From: an uncultured Bacilli bacterium
GTDB taxonomy: Bacteria > Bacillota_I > Bacilli_A > RF39 > UBA660
Assembly: GCA_934090735.1 (NCBI GenBank)
Contig: CAKOJR010000001.1
Coordinates: 62,001 to 126,000, forward strand
Direction of reading: 5' to 3'
Length of the DNA: 64,000 nt
Below the pieces are notes generated by a model that saw only the letters and a program-made list of their open reading frames with translations, made no database searches and was not told the DNA's origin. Below, piece after piece: positions 1 to 8,280 of this stretch; position 1 is the first letter of the stretch; each line of letters begins with the position of its first letter. The translations under genes were made by a program, and so were the position numbers.

Positions 1-2306
1 TTGTTTTCGATAGTATGATAGATTATTATTTAGTAGATGTAGGTGATCCAATAAATCCAACTATTTCAATTACGAATAATTGTGCTAGCGTTTCCGATAG
101 CTATGGAAAGATGGTTTTATCAAGACATAATGTTACTAGTTCTCAGTATAATAGTACACTTCCATATAAGCTTGGAAGAACTAATACTGGTAGAGAGATT
201 GTCTATATCAGAGAAAATAATGGTAATAGATTAGGTGCTCTTTATTATCACATTTATTCTTTAAATAGTAGCTCTAATTCTGTTACTTTAGGTGTTGGAA
301 AGCAAAGTGCACAGATAAGAATTAGTTATGCTGCAACTGGTAGTGTTAGTTATAGGATTGCAAATAAAGATGTTGCCAGGGTTAATGTTATAAGTAGTGA
401 TACATTTTCTTATGATGATAATATTAATAAGACTTTTACTGATATAATTACAATAACAGCACTTAGAACGGGCACAACATATTTAACTATAAGTGGAAAA
501 GAATGTGGGACGTTTACAATTCCAATTTATGTTACAAATGTTTTTGCAATAAATTTAGATGGTGGCATATATGGAACTGTTAGTCAGTCATCTTTAACTT
601 GTACTGAATCTAGACTTAATTCTGGGTGCTCTGTAACTTTACCTGACTTTACTGTACCTAGTGGAATTACGAAAAAAGGTTGGAGTACTAATCCAAATGG
701 TGGTAATGTCTTAAGTGTTGGTAGTAGTGTTATGATTAATAATAATACTAAAGGAACTACTTATTATGCAATAGCAGATAATCCAAGACCTAGTTGTTTA
801 TTTACAAATGTTCCTAGTGATATTTATGGTAAAGATAAAGTTTATATAAATTGTACTGATGTTGGTGGAGGCCTTTCTAGTGATACGATAAGTACTAGTA
901 GTATAAGTGCTAGTAATGAAGTTATAGTAGAAAGTGTTAGTAAGGTTAGTAATATAACTAATGGATATAAGTTTGAAGTTACAGTAAATCCAAATAATTA
1001 TTATGGACCATTTACTCTTACATTAAATGAAGGAGCTGTTAGTGATGTATATGGATTTTCTAATAAAAAGGTTGTAACTAGTGAGATTATTAGTGCAGAA
1101 CATGAATATGTAAGTTTTTATGAAATCGGTAAGGACAATAAAGAAGATTTAATTGCTTTCTTATATGATAATAAGGATATTGATGGAAGTGATGGTTATA
1201 CACTTAAGGTATATGGTTCCGGTGACATGGAAGATTTTACTAAAGCACCATGGGATGGTTATGCAGAATCAATTAATAATATTGTTTTAAGTAGTGAGTT
1301 AACTAGTATTGGTAACAATGCTTTTTATGGAACTAATATAAGTAATATTAATATACCTAATAGTGTTAGTAGTATAGGAGCATCGGCATTTGAAAGTACT
1401 AGCTTAAAGATACTTAATGTTAATAGTGAAACTATTGGTAAGAGAGCATTTGCTAATAATTTAGAACTTACTAGTTTGACTATTGGAGGTAATGTTAGAA
1501 CTATAGAACAGTATGCTTTTAGTACAAATACTAATTTAAGTGATATAACCTTTAAAGAAGGCGTAGAGTATATTCGTGATTATGTATTTATTGATAGTAA
1601 ACTTGGCAATTTAGTTATGCCAAATAGTTTACAAACTATTGGGGATTATGCTTTTTATAATTTTAAAGGAGAAAGTGTTGATATTAGGAATGCTTATGTA
1701 GGACTTGCATCATTTAGGGGAACTAATTTTAAAGAGATAAAAGCAAGCACTTTAGAGGTAAAGGATAACATTTTATATAATGGAGATATTCTTATACTAG
1801 TTCCGGATAAGCTTGAGGGTAATGTTAAAATTATAGAAGGAACAAGTACAATAACTTATGAAGCATTAAAAGGCTTTGTAAGTGCTGATGAGAAAATGAT
1901 GAGTTTAACTATTCCTAGTTCAGTTACAGAAATAAATTCAGTAATTAATTTAAATATAAAAGAGTTTATAGTAAGTGATGATAATGATAGATATATGAGT
2001 GATAATGGAGTTCTTTATGATAAATACAGTGATGCTTTAGTAAGTATACCTAGTTATTATCAGGAGTCTAGTTATACCATAAATTCAAAAAGAATTAATA
2101 GTTATTCAATAATGAATAATATAATTCTTAAGACTATTACTCTTGGTGATACAGTTGAAACTATTGAAAATAATGCTGTTTATGGTAGAGGAGATTTAGG
2201 AATAAGACAGGTTATTAATTATTCAAATGTTTCATATAGCAATGCTCATTATGATTTAGATTATTCTATATCTTTTATGGATAAAGTTAATGATGTTCAA
2301 AATTAA
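1..2306 (+). CDS. BspA-like leucine-rich-repeat surface protein, 5' end outside window
   Basis: The reading frame is open to the left edge (first full codon at base 3) and no ribosome-binding site precedes the first Met, so the true start lies upstream. Counting from the Met at base 15, residues about 179-255 resemble a Listeria-Bacteroides (InlB B-type) repeat ending in a GWSTNPNGG-type segment. Residues about 410-600 hold BspA/LRR_5 repeats of the form 'IGNNAFYGT...IPNSVSSIGASAF'. Such proteins are usually secreted adhesins, here presumably acting at the cell surface. No LPxTG signal or C-terminal membrane segment is visible; the protein ends in a short acidic tail. It opens a block of exported proteins continuing to base 7902. 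The repeat class is clear; ligand and anchoring are unknown. Confidence 0.85.
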   Translation, partial: VFDSMIDYYLVDVGDPINPTISITNNCASVSDSYGKMVLSRHNVTSSQYNSTLPYKLGRTNTGREIVYIRENNGNRLGALYYHIYSLNSSSNSVTLGVGKQSAQIRISYAATGSVSYRIANKDVARVNVISSDTFSYDDNINKTFTDIITITALRTGTTYLTISGKECGTFTIPIYVTNVFAINLDGGIYGTVSQSSLTCTESRLNSGCSVTLPDFTVPSGITKKGWSTNPNGGNVLSVGSSVMINNNTKGTTYYAIADNPRPSCLFTNVPSDIYGKDKVYINCTDVGGGLSSDTISTSSISASNEVIVESVSKVSNITNGYKFEVTVNPNNYYGPFTLTLNEGAVSDVYGFSNKKVVTSEIISAEHEYVSFYEIGKDNKEDLIAFLYDNKDIDGSDGYTLKVYGSGDMEDFTKAPWDGYAESINNIVLSSELTSIGNNAFYGTNISNINIPNSVSSIGASAFESTSLKILNVNSETIGKRAFANNLELTSLTIGGNVRTIEQYAFSTNTNLSDITFKEGVEYIRDYVFIDSKLGNLVMPNSLQTIGDYAFYNFKGESVDIRNAYVGLASFRGTNFKEIKASTLEVKDNILYNGDILILVPDKLEGNVKIIEGTSTITYEALKGFVSADEKMMSLTIPSSVTEINSVINLNIKEFIVSDDNDRYMSDNGVLYDKYSDALVSIPSYYQESSYTINSKRINSYSIMNNIILKTITLGDTVETIENNAVYGRGDLGIRQVINYSNVSYSNAHYDLDYSISFMDKVNDVQN

Positions 2307-2347
2307 AACTTTGGACATTTTTATTTATAAAAATAGTAGTTAGTGCC

Positions 2348-2376
2348 TTGATTAAAAGGTAATTATCATATATAAT
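2348..2376 (+). promoter_or_regulatory. Promoter in front of the surface-protein pseudogene
   Basis: TTGATT at 2348-2353, a 17-bp spacer, then a perfect TATAAT at 2371-2376. It lies 22 bp upstream of a ribosome-binding site and GTG at 2398, so the decayed gene may still be transcribed and could drive the genes after it. Confidence 0.65.
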
Positions 2377-2397
2377 TATTTATAGTAGGTGAGGTTC

Positions 2398-3671
2398 GTG
2401 GATTTTATAGAAAGGGAGAAGAAGAAAAGAACTATTTTGTATGGCTTATTATAGATTAACTAAAACACAGACAAATAAGAATATTATTGCAACTAGAACT
2501 TGTTTAGATACTAGTTTAACTTAAGAAACTAGTGAAATAGTATTAGCTGAAGCTTTTCCAATAAGTGATGAAGATGGACTTAAACAGACCCATTTACTTT
2601 TACTTTAAAGAATAATTGTGATAGTTATGTTAAAGTAAATATAATGTTAGTAAGTGATTATAGAACAAGTGATGATACAGCTTATTTAAAAGATGATTAT
2701 GTTAAGACTAATTTTTCTTTTAAGGGAACTACTGATGGAGAAATGGATATTTTAAGCTCATTTCCTTTGGGAGAAGCGGATGTTAATACTGAAGGTTATA
2801 TTCTTAAGAGTATGGGTTTAACGAGTAACGAAGAAAAGAGTTTTGATTTAAGATTGTGGGTTGATTCAGAAACTACTATAGAGCAAGGTTTAAATAAGAT
2901 GTGGAGTGCTAAGGTTGTTGTTACAGCAATGGCTGCAGAGGAACCTCCTGCTGCACCTAAGGGGTGGTATGAAGCTAATATAGGAACTTTTCTGGCAGCA
3001 TTAAGGGAAAATGTTTCTTTAAGTAAAGTAGCTACTGTTCCTGGTAGTGAGGTTAGTGGCTATACGCACAACGATGTTGATAGTTCGACAGCAAGTGTTA
3101 GTACGACGTATCAAAAATATTACTTTACTTATGGAACTGGTTTTGAAGCAAATGGTACTAAGTTTAATTTGACTTATTATGAAGATATGCTGGCTGATAC
3201 AATATGGTGTAATGATAAAAGTACTTCTAGTGGATTAGGATATGGAACTAGTACTACTAATTATAGTGTTTATGGAAGATTAGTTACTTTTAAGAAACCA
3301 ACATTAATATGTTCTAAAGATAATAGTGGCGAAAGTTATCTAAATTTACTGTAGATGATACAAGTTATGGTAATGGTAATTTAACTTATAAGGTTGGATT
3401 ACTAACTGCAGATGAGGTAGTATTTGTTGGTTCTGTGTATGGTGTATATAACCGCTCTACATATTTGTATGAAAATGGTACATCGGTTTGGTGGACAATG
3501 TCACCTAAGGGTTATGATGCTAGTTATACAGAAGTTTGACGAGTTAGATCTGGTTATCTAAATGGAGATAGTGTTACGTCATCTTATGCACTTCGTCCAT
3601 CTATTGCTTTAGTTTCTACAGTTACAATTACTGGAGAAGGTACTAGTGAAAACCCTTATATAGTAAAGTAG
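2398..3671 (+). pseudogene. Decayed paralogue of the surface protein at 36552
   Basis: A GTG start with a good Shine-Dalgarno at 2398 opens a Lys-rich N-terminus, but the frame stops at 2452. Homology to the 36552-38708 protein then continues in other frames: TAA at 2522, a one-base frameshift near 2596 (before PFTFTLKNNCD), an open stretch 2644-3354, another frameshift near 3340 (before SKFTVDDT), and TGA at 3537. The final part reads WWTMSP, then ALRPSIALV and ENPYIVK, matching WWTMSP, GLRPAIALT and DPYVIK of the intact paralogue. A central block present in the intact copy (about 170 residues, including the WRIVRI segment) is missing, with FNLT joined to LADTIWCNDKS. The export segment is also lost. 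This is a clear degraded gene rather than a short real ORF. Confidence 0.88.
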
Positions 3672-3677
3672 GTGTTT

Positions 3678-4247
3678 ATGAAGAAAAAATATGTTTATTT
3701 AATTGGTGTATTTATTATAGTATGCGTTATTATTCTTATTATTTGTTTTAGTAAGAAGGATAGTATCAGGCTTTATGATAAGTATAGTGCTAGAATAGGT
3801 ATTAATTACAATGATAATAGTTATTCTAGAAGTTTTGATTATGATGGAGTAACTGGTAGAATAATATATGAAGATAAGACTGTCTATATGGATAGCAAAG
3901 GAGTATATTACAGTTTAGATAATGATTATTATAAGTATGAAACTGATATTAATTATACTTCACTTAGTGATGTGATTAGTAAATTTAAAATTTTAGAAAA
4001 AAACAATGAAGAGTATAGATGTGAAGTTAGTTCTGAATTTTTAGATAGTTTATTTATTAAAGGGACACCAAGTGATTGTTATTTAAGTATAGATGGTGGA
4101 TATGTAAAGGGGGTGAGTGTTAACTTCGATAAAGGAAATGTGTATATTTCTTTTAAGAAGTTAGGTGATGATTTTAGTGTTAGCATGCTTGGTTATTTTG
4201 ATGAAAAATCTAAGATTGTGCATGATAATATATTGGAAATTAAATAG
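3678..4247 (+). CDS. Membrane-anchored hypothetical protein
   Basis: A 189-residue protein with one N-terminal transmembrane segment (about residues 5-24: YVYLIGVFIIVCVIILIICF) followed by a polar, Tyr/Asp-rich domain that probably faces outward. I chose ATG 3678 because the GTG six bases earlier lies within the AGGTG ribosome-binding site. It sits between the pseudogene and the prepilin-type gene with 5-10 bp gaps, so it is likely co-transcribed with them. No family recognised. A role as an accessory of the neighbouring surface proteins is a guess from context only. Confidence 0.7.
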   Translation: MKKKYVYLIGVFIIVCVIILIICFSKKDSIRLYDKYSARIGINYNDNSYSRSFDYDGVTGRIIYEDKTVYMDSKGVYYSLDNDYYKYETDINYTSLSDVISKFKILEKNNEEYRCEVSSEFLDSLFIKGTPSDCYLSIDGGYVKGVSVNFDKGNVYISFKKLGDDFSVSMLGYFDEKSKIVHDNILEIK

Positions 4248-4255
4248 GAGGATTT

Positions 4256-6019
4256 ATGAAGAATAAGAAAGGATTTACTTTAGTAGAAATTATTGCTGTT
4301 ATTGCACTAATTGCAGTTATTGTTGGTATTTTTATTGTTAATTTAGTTGGTAAAAATGATCCTAAAGAAAATAATAAAGATACAGTTAAACAAATCTTAA
4401 GTGCTGCAGATGCTTATGTTAGTGCTAATAAGAGTGAAATTGAAAAGTTGTATGAGGGGTATAATTTTGTTGATATAACAATTGGCGACTTAAAAAATAA
4501 TGGTTTACTTAGTGAAGATATTATTAATAAGGAAACTAATGAAAAATATAAAGATGATGTAGTGGTTCGTGTTACTTTAAATGATGCAACAAAAGCAACT
4601 GAGTTTGAACTTGATCCAGAAGATAAGGATACAGATAATACTTATCTTGTAGCTGATACTATTTATTTGGAGTATGATGCTAGTGGAACTAATTGGTGTA
4701 ATGGGGAAAATGAATTTAAGGGATTAAATAATGCTGATTCAAATTATGGTAAGTTAGTTCTTACATCTTTAGATGAACCAAGTAGAAGTATAGATTTATT
4801 TAAAGATGATACTATTAAGGTAAAGTCTTGTAATGTTGATGTTACAAAGGCTGGTACTTATAGTGTAGTGTATACTTATACTTATAATGGAGTTAATGTT
4901 GATAAAACAAGAACTGTATATGTAGCTGCTAGTGCTACTGATGTAGATAGTTTTACTGCTAATTTGAAATTAAATGGTGTTGTGACTAATAAAATTAATT
5001 TAGGTGCTACAGATGTTAATATTTTTATAACACTTCGTTATAAGAATGGTACTTCAAAAGAAATTGATAAACCAATAAATGAAATAACTGATTTTACTAT
5101 TAAAGGATTTTCTACTGAACCTGTTGGAAATAAAACAGCAATAGTTAGTTATAATAAAACTAATAGTGATGGTTCTGTTCCTAGTCCAGTTAATTTAGAT
5201 TATATGGTAAGTGATGAGCTTGTTGATTTTATTGGAAGTGATTGTGTTTTAGAGCCTGGTAAGACAGATGAATGTTATTATAGAGGCGAAGTTGAAACTA
5301 ACTATTTAAAATATGAAAATAGTTCATATATGTTTAGAATTTATTATAGAAATGGCAATGGTATTAAAGTTATTGCTAATGATCCATATAGTTATACATG
5401 GAATGGAAAAACTAGCAGTGATTTAGTATATGGCATGATTGGTGCTTGTAAGTATAGTGGATGTTGTAATGGTGGAAGATATTATTATCAAGGATTAGGT
5501 GGAACAAATTATGGGTCATCATTTAACTATCCTACAATGAGTAATATTGTTAATCATTTCTATACTTCTATTGTTAATGGTAGTCCTAAATATGTAGATA
5601 ATCAATATATTACTGGTGCTGGACTTGGTGGTGGAGCATTCTATACTAAAGTAGCTCTTATGAGTAAAAATGATTATACTAAAGTAGCTAATTGTAATGG
5701 TAATAATTGTTTTAGAAGTTATTTAACTAATAATAGTAATGCTGGTAAAGATTTCTGGTTAGTAGAAACAGTTTCATTTACGATGGATACTTCTAACTTT
5801 AACTATGGTAGAAGTGAAGCACATGTTTATAACAATTATGTTGATGCTAGTACATTTGTTGTTGACAAAGGTGGTTCTTATAAAGGATATACTGATAATG
5901 ATTATTATACTACTAATGTAACATATGCTACTAATAAGGTAAGACCAACATTACAACTTAAGAATGCTAAAATAGTTAGTGGAAATGGAACAAAAGCAAA
6001 TCCATTTATTGTAAGGTAG
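4256..6019 (+). CDS. Prepilin-type surface protein with Ig-like domain
   Basis: The N-terminus KNKKGFTLVEIIAVIALIA is a textbook type IV prepilin cleavage/methylation site (cut before F, Glu at +5) followed by a hydrophobic helix, so the protein should be processed by a prepilin peptidase and join a pseudopilus or be displayed. Residues about 190-225 look like a bacterial Ig-like domain (VTKAGTYSVVYTYTYNG). The C-terminal third carries the same module as the protein at 36552: YYRGEVETNYLKYENSSY, then VRPTLQLKNAKI and a terminal NPFIVR. At 587 residues it is far longer than a normal pilin. No prepilin peptidase is encoded in this window. Export class is certain; function is unknown. Confidence 0.82.
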   Translation: MKNKKGFTLVEIIAVIALIAVIVGIFIVNLVGKNDPKENNKDTVKQILSAADAYVSANKSEIEKLYEGYNFVDITIGDLKNNGLLSEDIINKETNEKYKDDVVVRVTLNDATKATEFELDPEDKDTDNTYLVADTIYLEYDASGTNWCNGENEFKGLNNADSNYGKLVLTSLDEPSRSIDLFKDDTIKVKSCNVDVTKAGTYSVVYTYTYNGVNVDKTRTVYVAASATDVDSFTANLKLNGVVTNKINLGATDVNIFITLRYKNGTSKEIDKPINEITDFTIKGFSTEPVGNKTAIVSYNKTNSDGSVPSPVNLDYMVSDELVDFIGSDCVLEPGKTDECYYRGEVETNYLKYENSSYMFRIYYRNGNGIKVIANDPYSYTWNGKTSSDLVYGMIGACKYSGCCNGGRYYYQGLGGTNYGSSFNYPTMSNIVNHFYTSIVNGSPKYVDNQYITGAGLGGGAFYTKVALMSKNDYTKVANCNGNNCFRSYLTNNSNAGKDFWLVETVSFTMDTSNFNYGRSEAHVYNNYVDASTFVVDKGGSYKGYTDNDYYTTNVTYATNKVRPTLQLKNAKIVSGNGTKANPFIVR

Positions 6020-6027
6020 GTGAGATT

Positions 6028-7902
6028 ATGGAGAATAAAAAGAATTATGTTTTAATTGGTGTACTTATTGTTGTTATTGTAGGTGCATTATTAATCAAGT
6101 ATTTTAGTGATAGGAAAACTAATAATGTTCTTAACGGTGATACAATTATAGGAAGTAGTTTAAATACTAAAGAACAAGCTAATGTAGATTCTTATTTGAA
6201 AGATGAGCTTGTTAAAAATAAGTATACACTAGACAGAGCAAAAGTTTATGTAGATCCTTATAAAGTTAGTCCACTTAGTGCTATTATTATATTTTATACT
6301 GATAATAGTATGGAAGTTAGTGTAACAGTTAAGGGTAAGAATAATGATGATTTTACAGTAAATTATGGAAAAAGTAATTACCATTATATACCAGTGTATG
6401 GATTATATGCTGATTATGATAATAAAGTTGTTGTAACTTTAGGAGATAAAACTACTAAAGAATTTACTATTAAAACTGATAAGATTAATGTTCCAGCTAT
6501 AAAAGCTGAAAGCGGAAATGTAACTGCATCTGGGGACTTTTATTTGCTTACTAGCCCAATAGGTATGTGTTCCATTGGAGTTGATGGATATGGTAATCTT
6601 AGATGGATGTTAGGTGATTATTATTATCATAATATTAAAGTATTAGATAATGGTCATTTACTAATAGGTATTGATACTGATACTACTAGTAATTTACCTA
6701 CTGTTATTCGTGAAATAGATTATTTAGGTCGTATTTATAATGAATATACAATTGATAGTGGATACTTAAACGATTTCTTTGTTAAGAATGATGGTAATAT
6801 AATTGTTACTAGTAGTAATAGTGATAGATTGACAATTTCTGATTTAGTTTTAGAAATCGATAAGAATACTGGTAAGGTAGTTAAGCAAGTAGATGTTTAT
6901 AAATTATTTGAAAATATTGATAAGTCATTTACTGATGGTATTGATAGAGATGATTATTTCTATAATTCTGGTATAGAGTATTATGAAGATACTGATACAT
7001 TATTATTAACTTACTGGGGTGGAGAGATGGTAATATCTATTGATTATAGTGATTCATCTATTAATTGGATTTTTACTAATCCTAGTAATTTACCTAGTTC
7101 ATTTGATAGTTATTTATTAAAAGGCGATGATGGATTTGTATATCCAAAAGCTATGCATCAAGCTAAACTTTCAGGAGATACTTTAAAAGTATTGGATAAT
7201 GGTTATAGTACTATTAAAAATGATTCTATTTTAAGTAATTTAAAGGGTTCATATTCAAGTGTTAATACTTATACTATTACTGATAAAAGAGTAGCTCTTA
7301 CTAATAGTTATGATGGTAATAAGAAGTATTTTAGTTATGCTTTAGGTGATTTAAAAACCGTTGGTAGTGGAAGAGATATTATTCTATTTGGTAGAGAATT
7401 AGAGGGTGCTGATTACAACAAGAATACCAGCATTCATGAGTATAATAATTTATATTCTAATTTACTAGAGGTTTCTAATAATAAGGAAACTTTAAATATT
7501 AGAATAGAGGGAGCTTATTATTCAGTTAATAAAGTTAATTTAAATGGTGATTCAAGTTTTGATTTTACGACACCTAAAAGTTATTCTACATTAGAAGCTA
7601 GTCCAAAAGAGGATATAACTAGTGATATTATTACTAAGCTTGCTGGAGCATCTGATGAGCTTAGTTTGGATTTTGGTTATAGTGATAATATTGTTACTAA
7701 TAATGCTGTATTTATGGATATAGATGAAGCTAAAATGGTACTTATTAGTGATAGTAGTGATGGTGCTGTTTATACAATTAAAGAAAAAGATAAGAGTAAA
7801 GTTGATAAAACTGTTATTGATTTAAAGAGTGATAAATATTATATCTTTATTATTGAAAATGGTGTTACATATAAAACTAATAAGTATATTGAGGTAAAAT
7901 GA
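6028..7902 (+). CDS. Arylsulfotransferase-like membrane protein, active site altered
   Basis: A 624-residue protein with an N-terminal transmembrane anchor (residues 7-24). Residues about 75-150 match the N-terminal beta domain of bacterial arylsulfate sulfotransferases (SPLSAIIIFYTDN, YIPVYGLYADYDNKVVV). The following beta-propeller region keeps the propeller-like strand HNIKVLDNGHLLI (His201) and a later His377. The family's DW-x-H-x-N signature, which supplies the sulfate-carrying His, reads DDYFYNSG here (308-315), and the Arg of the next strand is replaced (LTYWGGE). Known ASST enzymes move sulfate between phenols outside the cytoplasm. This member probably does not, and may be a binding or structural propeller. 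It is last in the surface-protein block, before a terminator. Confidence 0.72.
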   Translation: MENKKNYVLIGVLIVVIVGALLIKYFSDRKTNNVLNGDTIIGSSLNTKEQANVDSYLKDELVKNKYTLDRAKVYVDPYKVSPLSAIIIFYTDNSMEVSVTVKGKNNDDFTVNYGKSNYHYIPVYGLYADYDNKVVVTLGDKTTKEFTIKTDKINVPAIKAESGNVTASGDFYLLTSPIGMCSIGVDGYGNLRWMLGDYYYHNIKVLDNGHLLIGIDTDTTSNLPTVIREIDYLGRIYNEYTIDSGYLNDFFVKNDGNIIVTSSNSDRLTISDLVLEIDKNTGKVVKQVDVYKLFENIDKSFTDGIDRDDYFYNSGIEYYEDTDTLLLTYWGGEMVISIDYSDSSINWIFTNPSNLPSSFDSYLLKGDDGFVYPKAMHQAKLSGDTLKVLDNGYSTIKNDSILSNLKGSYSSVNTYTITDKRVALTNSYDGNKKYFSYALGDLKTVGSGRDIILFGRELEGADYNKNTSIHEYNNLYSNLLEVSNNKETLNIRIEGAYYSVNKVNLNGDSSFDFTTPKSYSTLEASPKEDITSDIITKLAGASDELSLDFGYSDNIVTNNAVFMDIDEAKMVLISDSSDGAVYTIKEKDKSKVDKTVIDLKSDKYYIFIIENGVTYKTNKYIEVK

Positions 7903-7926
7903 AAAAGAGATTTTGGTCTCTTTTTT
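7902..7926 (+). terminator. Intrinsic terminator after the ASST-like gene
   Basis: Nine-bp stem AAAAAGAGA / TCTCTTTTT with a 6-nt loop, running into a T tract, directly after the TGA stop. Confidence 0.8.
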
Positions 7927-7976
7927 ATTTTAAAAATACAGATACTGAAAGTCTGCAAAGCCTTATAAATAGGGAC

Positions 7977-8005
7977 TTGCACTTGTTTTGTTTTTATGAT
8001 AGTAT
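7977..8005 (+). promoter_or_regulatory. Candidate toxin mRNA promoter
   Basis: TTGCAC (7977-7982), 17-bp spacer, TAGTAT (8000-8005) with an extended TG at 7997-7998. Transcription would start near 8012, giving a 60-nt leader before the small ORF at 8073. Confidence 0.5.
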
Positions 8006-8036
8006 ACCCATTTGAAGAGTACTATGTTAGGCTTTT

Positions 8037-8062
8037 CCTTTTACATTTTTATGTGAAAGGGG
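8037..8062 (+). promoter_or_regulatory. Hairpin covering the toxin ribosome-binding site
   Basis: CCTTTTACAT (8037-8046) pairs with ATGTGAAAGG (8051-8060) around a TTTT loop, with one G-U pair. The right arm contains most of the AAAGGGG Shine-Dalgarno for the ORF at 8073, so translation should be repressed until the hairpin opens, as is known for type I toxin mRNAs. Confidence 0.55.
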
Positions 8063-8072
8063 TGATGAAAAG

Positions 8073-8156
8073 ATGAAACAAATTAAAGAAATACTTCAAT
8101 TACTTTGCATCTTAGTAGTCCTTTTGATAGTTTTTATATTAACAATAAAATACTAA
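8073..8156 (+). CDS. Small hydrophobic toxin-like peptide (type I TA candidate)
   Basis: A 27-residue ORF: a short charged start (MKQIKEI) and a single hydrophobic helix (LLCILVVLLIVFILTI) ending in Lys-Tyr. This is the build of TxpA/BsrG-type and holin-like membrane toxins of Firmicutes. The strong AAAGGGGTGA ribosome-binding site precedes ATG 8073; an ATG at 8066 gives only a 3-codon frame. The 3' end overlaps an oppositely directed terminator and a likely antisense RNA. Membrane toxicity is inferred from this arrangement, not from a close sequence match I can name. Confidence 0.6.
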   Translation: MKQIKEILQLLCILVVLLIVFILTIKY

Positions 8157-8193
8157 AAAAAGAAGCTACTAACATGACCTGTTAAGTAGCTTC
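8155..8193 (-). terminator. Minus-strand terminator shared by antisense RNA and symporter
   Basis: Stem GAAGCTACTAACA / TGTTAAGTAGCTTC (8162-8193, one bulge) around TGACC. Seven Ts follow on the minus strand (As at 8155-8161 on plus). It ends the minus-strand RNA while overlapping the toxin stop codon. Confidence 0.8.
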
Positions 8194-8244
8194 AAAAACA
8201 ATTACGTTGGAGAAGTCTAACTTTCAGGGGTTAGTACTCTTCCT
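8155..8244 (-). ncRNA. Candidate antisense RNA (type I antitoxin)
   Basis: A perfect TATAAT on the minus strand (8256-8251) should start an RNA near 8244 that ends at the terminator at 8155, about 90 nt. It would be complementary to the 3' untranslated part and last bases of the toxin mRNA, the arrangement of RatA/TxpA and SR4/BsrG. The RNA has no ORF. Confidence 0.55.
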
Positions 8245-8250
8245 AAATTA

Positions 8251-8280
8251 ATTATACTACAAGGGACTTATTTTATTCAA
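8251..8280 (-). promoter_or_regulatory. Promoter of the antisense RNA
   Basis: On the minus strand, TTGAAT (8280-8275), 18-bp spacer, TATAAT (8256-8251). The -35 box falls inside the last codons of the symporter gene. Confidence 0.6.

Noticed and set aside
2644..3354. Open frame of 236 codons as a separate gene
   Set aside because: It has no proper start or ribosome-binding site and is the middle part of a homologous gene whose flanking parts are in other frames; treated as part of the pseudogene.
3537..3539. TGA read as Trp (alternative genetic code)
   Set aside because: Other intact genes end in TGA directly at terminator hairpins (7902, 59100), and Trp is encoded by TGG in them. One TGA in a gene with other disruptions is better explained as a nonsense mutation.
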